Shown: piece by piece, positions 29,601 through 35,919 of the stretch
Position numbering within the stretch: position 1 is the stretch's first letter
How the letters are laid out: every line of letters begins with the position of its first letter
NCBI GenBank assembly: GCA_964412195.1
Contig: CAYPNP010000037.1
Location: 1-35,919, forward strand
Origin: CAYPNP01 sp964412195
GTDB taxonomy: Bacteria; Acidobacteriota; JAAYUB01
DNA: 35,919 nucleotides
Direction: 5' to 3'
Notes under the pieces: model-generated
What the model was told of the DNA's origin: nothing
Databases searched by the model: none
Seen by the model: the letters and a program-made list of their open reading frames with translations, nothing else
Program-made: the position numbers and the translations under genes

Positions 29601-31985
29601 CTAATCCATATCAAGAACTTGCGCTACACTGTCGACGCGGATTCTATCATCCCCCTGGAAAAATGTCAATTGGACGCCCTGGGTGGTGCGGCCTTCCGCC
29701 CGGTCCACCACCCGCGCCGGCGACCCCTGCAGTACGAACTGGTTCGCGGCCAGGTCCACCATGGCGCGGTCGCCCGTGGCCTCCCGGGCCTGCTGGGTGA
29801 TGCGGATGCGGTCGCGAGCGAAGAGCTTCCGCAACCCCGCCCCGTCCTCGAAATAGCCCCAGAGGGAATCGGAGGTCATCTCGCCGTCGGCGGAGGTGGT
29901 GCGGACCTTCTGCTCGAAGAGGATCCGGCGGCGGGCCGGATTGTAGGCCATCCGGCCGGACTGAACTTCCAGCCGGCGCTCGGGCCCCTTCTGGGCCTTG
30001 ACCGTCGCGGTCAGGAGCACCTTTTCCTCGGCGGTGAAGCTCTCGTCCTGCCGGTTCCACACGAAGCGGGCGGCGGTCAGGACGTTGCGCCCCTGCGTCA
30101 TCCGGCAGCCGCCGGAGAATGTGACGCGGTTCGCGGCCTGGTCCAACTCCACCGTCCGGGCATGGATGTAGATCGTCTGGCCGGCCGCCTCTCCGCTGCC
30201 CAGCGGGACGATCGGTTTCGGGCCGGCCGCGTTCGCGGGGTTCGCGACTGTCTCCACGCCGCCGGTGCCGCGGAGGTTGCCGGTGCGCTGCTCGTAGGTC
30301 ATCTCCGCCGCCCGTATCACCACTCCCTCGGACTCGACGACCGGCTTCCCGATCAGGCGCAGCAGGTCGCCCTCGAGCCTCGTCTCCTTCGCGCGGCCCG
30401 AGCGGGTGGCGTCCCGGAACCGCACGTCGCCCTGCTGGGTCAGGCCGGACAGTTGCCGGTGATCGGCGGCGGAGAATTCCCCGCTCAGGACATCGCTGGC
30501 GGTCTCGCTCCAGCGGTCGCCGACCGTCCGCCGGGCGGTCACCGCGCCCTCCATGCGGAATTTGGCGGCGTCGGTGGTCTGCGGGAAGAAATCGACGCCG
30601 AAGCGCTGCCCCGAGGCGTCGATGCGCTCCTGGCGGGAGGGGCGCTGGTAGCGCAGGACGCACTTCCCTTCCCCCTCGGTCCGCGTCGGGAACCGCCCGG
30701 CGGCATCCATCCGGGCGCGCAGGGTGTCCGCCTCGCAGCGCATCGTGTCGCCGGCGTTCCCCGCGAAGGAGAAGTAGGCCTCCCGATCGGCGGTCATCTG
30801 GTCCGGGGCGACCTTGCCGGCGGCGGAGCGGAACTGGATGCGGATCGACGCCGCTCCCAGCTCGGACCGCCCCTTGTCGATATTCTGCCGGAGGACGGCG
30901 GAGCCCTCCACCTCGAGCTGCTGCAGCGCCAGCGGTTGGGTGAACCGCAGCGTCAGGCGGTCCCCATCGATGCCGCGATCGACGCCGGTGGCCTGAAACC
31001 GGGCGCCGCCCGTGGCCAGCACCCGATCGACACTCCCTTCCGGCAGGGCGATGATCCGGATCGTCCGCGCCGTCAGCGTCCCGTCTCCCGTCGTCAGGCC
31101 GGCCGAATCCTCGGCCCGGACCTCCTCCAGGGTGGTCCGCTCGCCGGGCCGGAGGAAGAATTCGATGGACTCGCCGGCCAGCTCGATCCGCACATCCTTC
31201 TCCGCCCGCTCGTACCGGGCTCCGCCCTGGCAGAGGGCGCTCCGGACTTCGCGCTTGTCCGTCAGCCGCAGCTCGGCCGACTGGCCGTCCAGTTTTGACA
31301 GGCCCGTCCGGAGGCTCACGCCGCCCTCGAGCCGGACCTGGTGGTCGCGCTCGGCGATCCGCGCGCTGCCGGCTTGGAGGTCGAGGAAGCGCTCCCGCAG
31401 CACCGCCGGATCGGCATCCCGGCTCGTCCCCAGGTCGTAATGGAGGGTGATCCGACCGGGGATGGACAACTCCCGGCGCCGCAGGTCCAGCCGGAAGCTC
31501 CGCCCCTCCCCCGTCAGCCCCGGGGCCGACAGCTTGAACGGGTCATCGCCGGCGGCCGACTCGGACGCCTTCTCATAGCGCAAGTCTGAGGTCTCCAGGT
31601 TGTAGCCCTGGGCGGTGCGCAGCCGGACGTGGCCCTGGAAATGGACCCGGTTCTCCGTCACCGAGTAAAAGCACCGGTCCGCGGTGATGGAGTCCTCGCG
31701 ATCGCCGGCCTTGCCATAGTACGTCGCCTGCACGCGCTCCAGCTCGTTCAGGCCCTCCCGGGTGGCCACGTTCCGCTCGGCCCGGACCCGGAACAGCGGA
31801 CGCCCGTCCTTGGATTCGATGTATTCGATCTCCCGGGTCGTGCTGGTGACGTTCTGCCGCATGACCGTCTCGCGGGGCTGCTTCCCGGTTTCCCGGGCGC
31901 TCTGGAAAAAGAAGTAAGCCACCGTTCCGGACACCACCACGAGCATGCCCAGGGAAAACCAGCGGAGATACTTGAGGGTCCTCAT
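29601..31985 (-). CDS. very long LptC/LptA-type (OstA-like) LPS transport protein
   Basis: The 794-residue protein begins with one membrane anchor (about residues 8-27, WFSLGMLVVVSGTVAYFFF), followed by an LptC-like domain and then repeated beta-strand OstA/LptA-like units. Near the end, GRMAYNPARRRILFEQKVR, ITQQAREATGDRAMVDLAANQFVLQG and TFFQGDDRIRVDS match the LptA pattern. LptC and LptA are each only about 180-190 residues, so this is several times longer. It probably forms the periplasmic LPS bridge next to LptB (12 bp away). The ATG at 31985 is preferred because the membrane helix then lies right at the N-terminus; an ATG at 32054 would add 23 unlike residues. Confidence 0.82.
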   Translation of the reverse strand: MRTLKYLRWFSLGMLVVVSGTVAYFFFQSARETGKQPRETVMRQNVTSTTREIEYIESKDGRPLFRVRAERNVATREGLNELERVQATYYGKAGDREDSITADRCFYSVTENRVHFQGHVRLRTAQGYNLETSDLRYEKASESAAGDDPFKLSAPGLTGEGRSFRLDLRRRELSIPGRITLHYDLGTSRDADPAVLRERFLDLQAGSARIAERDHQVRLEGGVSLRTGLSKLDGQSAELRLTDKREVRSALCQGGARYERAEKDVRIELAGESIEFFLRPGERTTLEEVRAEDSAGLTTGDGTLTARTIRIIALPEGSVDRVLATGGARFQATGVDRGIDGDRLTLRFTQPLALQQLEVEGSAVLRQNIDKGRSELGAASIRIQFRSAAGKVAPDQMTADREAYFSFAGNAGDTMRCEADTLRARMDAAGRFPTRTEGEGKCVLRYQRPSRQERIDASGQRFGVDFFPQTTDAAKFRMEGAVTARRTVGDRWSETASDVLSGEFSAADHRQLSGLTQQGDVRFRDATRSGRAKETRLEGDLLRLIGKPVVESEGVVIRAAEMTYEQRTGNLRGTGGVETVANPANAAGPKPIVPLGSGEAAGQTIYIHARTVELDQAANRVTFSGGCRMTQGRNVLTAARFVWNRQDESFTAEEKVLLTATVKAQKGPERRLEVQSGRMAYNPARRRILFEQKVRTTSADGEMTSDSLWGYFEDGAGLRKLFARDRIRITQQAREATGDRAMVDLAANQFVLQGSPARVVDRAEGRTTQGVQLTFFQGDDRIRVDSVAQVLDMD

Positions 31986-32063
31986 CGACACGGGGCGGTC
32001 GTCCTCCGTCGCGGCCAGGGGTTCACTGTAGCAGATGCAGCCCCCATTTTCCATATTATCTGC

Positions 32064-32092
32064 TTGTCTGCGTTGGGTTCCCTTTCTATAAT
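32064..32092 (+). promoter_or_regulatory. strong sigma-70 promoter of the MglA-GAF-HATPase gene
   Basis: TTGTCT at 32064-32069, a 17-bp spacer and a perfect TATAAT at 32087-32092. The start of transcription would be near 32099, about 25 bp before the ATG at 32124, which excludes an in-frame ATG at 32091. Confidence 0.75.
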
Positions 32093-32123
32093 GGCCTCAT
32101 TCCACGATCCATCAAGGGGCCCC

Positions 32124-34370
32124 ATGGCGCAGATCTCCCATGCGGACAAGGAAATCAAGCTCAAGATCGTGTACTACGGCCCGGCCCTGAGCGGCAAGAC
32201 GACCAACCTGATCTACGTGCACCAGGTGCTCTTCCCCAACCAGAATGTGAAGCTCTTCTCCATCAACACCGGCGACGACCGGACCCTGTTCTTCGACCTC
32301 CTGCCCCTGGACCTCGGCCGCGTCAAGGGCTACGACCTCAAGCTGCAACTCTTCACCGTGCCCGGCCAGGTCCGTTACAACCAGACGCGCCGGGCGGTGC
32401 TGCAGAAAGCCGACGGCGTGGTCTTCGTCGCCGACTCTCAGCGCCGGGAACAGGGCGCCAACCAGGAAAGCCTCGAGAACATGAAGGAGAACCTGGCCGC
32501 CAACCACATCGATCACGCCACCGTGCCGCTGGTGATCCAGTACAACAAGCAGGACCTGGAAGAGATCCTCCCCCCGCGCGAGCTGGACGTCCTTCTGAAC
32601 GAGCGCAAAGTCCCCCATTTCGGGGCCATCGCCGTCACCGGCGTGGGCGTGCTGCAGACGCTCAAGAGCGCCATCGTGCAGGTCCTGGACCGGTTCAACC
32701 GCGATTTCCCCGACTTTCCTGTCGCTGAGATCGAGGAGAAGATCGACCGCAGTTTCGAAGCCGTGCTGGAGGCCTACCAGAAGCAGACCCGCCCTCCCAC
32801 CGCCGCGCCGGCCGCCGACGCCGACAGTACCTTCCGGTCTCGGCTGCAGAATTCCGCCCACAACATCAAGGTCCCCGAAAACCGCGAGGACATCATCCCG
32901 GCCGAGCTGCTGGACAAGGCGGTGGAGACCAACATCGAGCTCGCCGAGCTTTACAACGAGCTGAATTCCGCCAAAAACCAGCTGGAGCAGAAGAACCGGG
33001 AGCTGACGATCCTCGGGCAGATCGCCCAGGCGCTGACCGAGCCCTTCGACCCGGAGCAGCTGCCCCGGATGATCTTCAAGTCCATCCTGATGACCTTCCA
33101 GACCGGCCACGGCACGCTGCTGGAATTCAATCCGGAGTCCAAGCAGCTGCGGGAGATGTTCGTATCCGGCTTCAACCGGGACCCCCTCGCCAGCCTCTCC
33201 CTGGCGCCGGGGGTCCACGTCGCCCGGCACCTGTTCGAGCAGAAGCAGGCGTTCGGCTACAACGTGTTCTCGTTCGACAAGACCGGCCTGCCCGGGATGA
33301 CCGCCGAACAGCTGGCCGAGTCCCTCAAGAAGTTCAAGATCATGGCCTTCATGGCCGTCCCGATCTGCGCCTCCGGCGTCTGCTTCGGCCTGATGACGGT
33401 CTACCAGATGATCAACGAGTCGAGCGTCCTGAAGGCGTTCGGCCCGGAGGACCTGAAGTTTTTCGGCAAGCTGGGCAGCTCCGTGTCGCTGGCCTTCGAG
33501 AAGATGGTCCAGATGCAGAGGGTCCGCCAGCTGGGCGACCGGCTGGAGGAGGAAGTCGGCCAGCGGACCGCCGAGCTGGAGGAGAGCCTCCGCATCCTGC
33601 AGGCCCAGCACCGCGACAGCCTCCGCCGGCTGGCCAAGCTCGAAACCCTGGCCGTCCCCGTGCTGCGGATGGCCAAACGGCAGGACCAGCTGCTCCAGGG
33701 CTTCAAGGGCGAGATCACCAAACCGATCTCGGCGATCATGACCTCGGCGAAAATCGTCGAGAAATTCGGCCTCGCCAACAAGGAGAACGTCGACCGGTTC
33801 ATCTCCGTCATCCGGGACGAGTCCGGCCGGATGAACCGGGTGCTTGCCGCTTTCGACCTGTCCACCACCCGGTTCCTCCAGAAGTCGGACTTCGTCCAGC
33901 AGGTCTTCCCCCTGGCAGACCTGCTGGGGCCGTTGCGGGAGGCCCACGTGCCGGTCCTCCGGATGAAGGAGCTGGAATGGCGGGAGGAGATCCCGGAGAA
34001 CCTCCCGCCTCTGGTCGGGGACAAGGGCCTGTTCCAGTTCGTGCTCCACCAGCTCGTCGAAAACGCGCTCCAATTCACCAGCAGCGGCTACATCGAGCTC
34101 AAGGCGCAGTTCAATCCCATCTACAACGACCGCTATATGGTGGTGTCTCTGGCCGACTCCGGCGCGGGGATCAGTCGCGAAAACCTCCCACGCGTCTTCG
34201 ACCGATTTTTCCGAGAGCAGGGCGACTTCGGCTCCGAGCAGTCCAACTACGGCCTGGGCCTGACCCTCTGCAAGGAGATCGTCGAGAACTACGGCGGCCG
34301 GACCTGGGCCAAGAGCGAGGAAGGCATCGGCAGCACGTTCTTCGTGGAACTGCCGGTTCAATATGCATGA
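32124..34370 (+). CDS. MglA-type GTPase fused to GAF and a histidine-kinase-like module lacking the acceptor His
   Basis: This 748-residue cytoplasmic protein has four parts. Residues 1-200 are a MglA-family Ras-like GTPase: GPALSGKT (19-26), TLFFDLLP (54-61), TVPGQ (78-82) and NKQD (141-144). A coiled coil lies near 265-305. A GAF-like domain spans about 305-465. A second coiled coil leads to a HisKA-like helix pair (about 515-585) and an intact HATPase domain (N647 in LVENALQF, ADSGAGIS, YGLGLTLCKEIVENYGG). In the H-box the usual SHELRTPL is KGEITKPI, with G529 in place of the phosphorylated His. MglA sets polarity and motility in myxobacteria. The GTPase may gate the ATPase module. Confidence 0.87.
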   Translation: MAQISHADKEIKLKIVYYGPALSGKTTNLIYVHQVLFPNQNVKLFSINTGDDRTLFFDLLPLDLGRVKGYDLKLQLFTVPGQVRYNQTRRAVLQKADGVVFVADSQRREQGANQESLENMKENLAANHIDHATVPLVIQYNKQDLEEILPPRELDVLLNERKVPHFGAIAVTGVGVLQTLKSAIVQVLDRFNRDFPDFPVAEIEEKIDRSFEAVLEAYQKQTRPPTAAPAADADSTFRSRLQNSAHNIKVPENREDIIPAELLDKAVETNIELAELYNELNSAKNQLEQKNRELTILGQIAQALTEPFDPEQLPRMIFKSILMTFQTGHGTLLEFNPESKQLREMFVSGFNRDPLASLSLAPGVHVARHLFEQKQAFGYNVFSFDKTGLPGMTAEQLAESLKKFKIMAFMAVPICASGVCFGLMTVYQMINESSVLKAFGPEDLKFFGKLGSSVSLAFEKMVQMQRVRQLGDRLEEEVGQRTAELEESLRILQAQHRDSLRRLAKLETLAVPVLRMAKRQDQLLQGFKGEITKPISAIMTSAKIVEKFGLANKENVDRFISVIRDESGRMNRVLAAFDLSTTRFLQKSDFVQQVFPLADLLGPLREAHVPVLRMKELEWREEIPENLPPLVGDKGLFQFVLHQLVENALQFTSSGYIELKAQFNPIYNDRYMVVSLADSGAGISRENLPRVFDRFFREQGDFGSEQSNYGLGLTLCKEIVENYGGRTWAKSEEGIGSTFFVELPVQYA

Positions 34371-34385
34371 GGGCAAGAGAGGCAT

Positions 34386-35919
34386 ATGATCTTCTATAAC
34401 AAAGCCAGGCTCAAACGGGGGGCTGAAAAGTGCGTGGCGCAGGGCAACCTGACCAAGGCGGTCGCGCTGTACCAGAAGATCCTCAGCCGCGAGCCGCAGG
34501 AGACGGACATCCTGTCCCTGCAGGGCGAGCTGAAGATCCGGCTCGGCCAGAAGCGGGAGGGGCTGGACTGCCTCAAGCAGGCGGCCGCCGCCTGGCGGCA
34601 GGCCAACGAGACCGCCAAGGCCGTCACCATCTTCAAGAAACTCCTCCAGTACGATCCCGAGAACCAGGAAGTGCTGATGACGATCTCGGAGCTGCACCTG
34701 CAGGGCGGGCAGTTCTACGATTCCGTTCAGGCCCTGAACAAGGCCGCCCAGCTCGCGGTGCGCGAGGACGCCGGCAAGGCCATCTTCCTGTATGAGAAGA
34801 TCCTCAAGGTGGATCCCGAGAATGTGGACGGGATGGCCGCCCTGGCGGAGCTCTACGCCCGGCAGAAGATGGACGCCAAGGCCCAGGAGTACCACTTCAA
34901 GGCCGGCAAGAAGTTCTTCGACAAGGGGAACTTCGTCAAGAGCTACCTGCATCTCTCAAACGTCACCCAGCACGATCCCGGCAACCGCGCGGCCAACATG
35001 ATGATCCTGCAGACCCTGATCAAGCTGAGCGATTTCGATGAGGCCCTGCTGCACTGGCAGAGCATGAGCCGGGGGGATCACGAGACCGACATGGAGCTCC
35101 TGCGGTACAAGGCCGACATCCTGATGGAGCTGGACCGGCGGGACGACCTGAAGAATCTCATCCGCCGCATGAGCCTGATGGTGCCGGACGGGTACACCGT
35201 CGTGTTCCAGCAGGTCGACCGGGCGATGGCGCAGAAGAAGTACACCCTGTCCCTGGAGCTGCTGGACCTGCTGGACATGTCCCAGTACCACTCCTTCAGC
35301 ACGAAGATCCAGGAAGTGCTCAACAACATCCTGGCCGTGGACGAGAACCACACCGGGGCGCTCCAGAAGCTGACGGAGTTCAAGGTCTTCACCGGGGACC
35401 TCCACGGCGTGCAGTCCCAGTATTCCAAGCTGTACAACATTTACCTGAAGAACCGCGAGCTGCGGAAGGCCGTCGAGCTGCTGGAGAAGTGGATGAACCT
35501 GGACGAGGAGAACGAGTGGGTCCGCCAGGAGATCCGCCGCCTGAGGCTGATGCTCGAGGAGGAGTCCCAGCAGAAGTCGGACCTCATCCGCGGCAAGCTC
35601 GAGGAGATCAGCCTGCCGGACGTGATCCAGATGCTGGAGTCGGCGCGCAAGACCGGCGCCCTCCAAATCCGCTTCGCCGATCGCGTCGGGAAGATCTATT
35701 TCCAGAACGGGGGCATGGTGCACGCGTCGTTCAAGGAGGCGGTGGGCCAGGACGCCATCCTGCACCTGTTCCGGCTGCAGGGCGGCGACTTCGTCTTCGA
35801 GCCGGGCCTGCCCCCGAACCTGGTCCGCAGCATCACCGACTCCAATACCTCCGTGGTGCTGGACGTCCTGCGCACCATGGACGAGGAAACCCACAAGCTG
35901 AAGAAGGAGAAGGGGGAGG
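34386..35919 (+). CDS. TPR protein with a C-terminal DUF4388 (PATAN-like) domain, partial
   Basis: An ATG at 34386 opens a frame that runs off the window after 511 codons without a stop. Residues 1-200 contain TPR-like helical repeats (VALYQKILSREPQ, VTIFKKLLQYDPENQE, IFLYEKILKVDPENVDG), continuing irregularly to about 390. Residues about 405-475 match DUF4388: LEEISLPDVIQMLESARKTG, then GKIYFQNGGMVHASF and GGDFVFEPG. DUF4388/PATAN domains are associated with bacterial small GTPase, type IV pilus and gliding regulators. The gene lies 15 bp after the MglA fusion gene, so the two are probably co-transcribed and may act as partners. The end of the gene is outside the window. Confidence 0.85.
   Translation, partial: MIFYNKARLKRGAEKCVAQGNLTKAVALYQKILSREPQETDILSLQGELKIRLGQKREGLDCLKQAAAAWRQANETAKAVTIFKKLLQYDPENQEVLMTISELHLQGGQFYDSVQALNKAAQLAVREDAGKAIFLYEKILKVDPENVDGMAALAELYARQKMDAKAQEYHFKAGKKFFDKGNFVKSYLHLSNVTQHDPGNRAANMMILQTLIKLSDFDEALLHWQSMSRGDHETDMELLRYKADILMELDRRDDLKNLIRRMSLMVPDGYTVVFQQVDRAMAQKKYTLSLELLDLLDMSQYHSFSTKIQEVLNNILAVDENHTGALQKLTEFKVFTGDLHGVQSQYSKLYNIYLKNRELRKAVELLEKWMNLDEENEWVRQEIRRLRLMLEEESQQKSDLIRGKLEEISLPDVIQMLESARKTGALQIRFADRVGKIYFQNGGMVHASFKEAVGQDAILHLFRLQGGDFVFEPGLPPNLVRSITDSNTSVVLDVLRTMDEETHKLKKEKGE

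Noticed and set aside
28779..31298. 839-residue open frame on the plus strand opposite lptB and the LptC/LptA-like gene
   Set aside because: It is an antisense shadow with no domain. LptB on the minus strand is unambiguous.
32112..34952. 946-residue open frame on the minus strand opposite the MglA fusion gene
   Set aside because: It is a compositional shadow. The plus-strand frame carries intact GTPase, GAF and HATPase motifs and a promoter.

Overview
The window is a GC-rich bacterial chromosome segment from a Gram-negative organism. LptB, an LptC/LptA-type protein, BamD and a signal-peptide-bearing SurE all imply an outer membrane and a periplasm. The block lptC-lptB-rpoN-hpf-hprK-EIIA-HPr-EI, a PASTA protein without a kinase domain just ahead of rpe, butyrate kinase/phosphotransbutyrylase genes, a MglA-type small GTPase and a DUF4388 (PATAN-like) protein together suggest Acidobacteriota or a neighbouring deltaproteobacterial-type phylum. 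That placement is inference from gene content. No rRNA, tRNA, CRISPR array, transposase or phage gene was found.

Layout: (1) 1-86, the 3' end of an unidentified gene. (2) 87-886, a gene-free stretch with a dispersed GTGACAGAGCCTGGC repeat. (3) 887-4169, buk-ptb-aminotransferase, a likely amino-acid/2-oxoacid fermentation cassette, with another copy of the repeat downstream. (4) 4552-6868 on the minus strand, lpdA-surE. (5) 7036-9039, a PilZ protein, an unknown protein and an Fe-S protein whose CCG-like half has no cysteines. (6) 9177-11646, PASTA protein, rpe and bamD. (7) 11797-14427, a receiver-domain protein with a long Pro/Ala linker and an orphan membrane protein set between repeat-rich spacers. 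(8) 14756-19277, valS-birA-ftsY. (9) 19665-22411 on the minus strand, polX followed by a translationally coupled divergent pyruvate-kinase-like gene. (10) sodA at 22556-23188. (11) 23241-31985 on the minus strand, lptC/lptA-like, lptB, rpoN, hpf, hprK, EIIA(Man), HPr and enzyme I. (12) 32124 to the end, a MglA-type GTPase fused to GAF and a histidine-kinase-like ATPase module, then a TPR-DUF4388 protein running off the edge.

How the genes work together: Buk and Ptb convert acyl-CoA to acid with ATP gain, and the aminotransferase and LpdA could supply the 2-oxoacid and acyl-CoA ends. HprK, HPr, EI and an EIIA(Man) form a PTS phosphorelay with no permease and no rapZ here, which fits a regulatory PTS next to sigma-54. 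LptB and the long LptC/LptA-like protein serve LPS export. The most unusual locus is the last one, where a Ras-like GTPase shares a chain with a GAF domain and a histidine-kinase core that lacks the phospho-acceptor His, immediately followed by a TPR-DUF4388 protein.

Two sequence-level themes recur. Several promoters are extended -10 types, and the 11-mer TCTGGTACAAT occurs identically upstream of lpdA, polX and HPr. Several spacers hold short-period (6-, 7-, 8- or 12-bp) degenerate tandem repeats, often arranged as inverted pairs able to fold into long hairpins.
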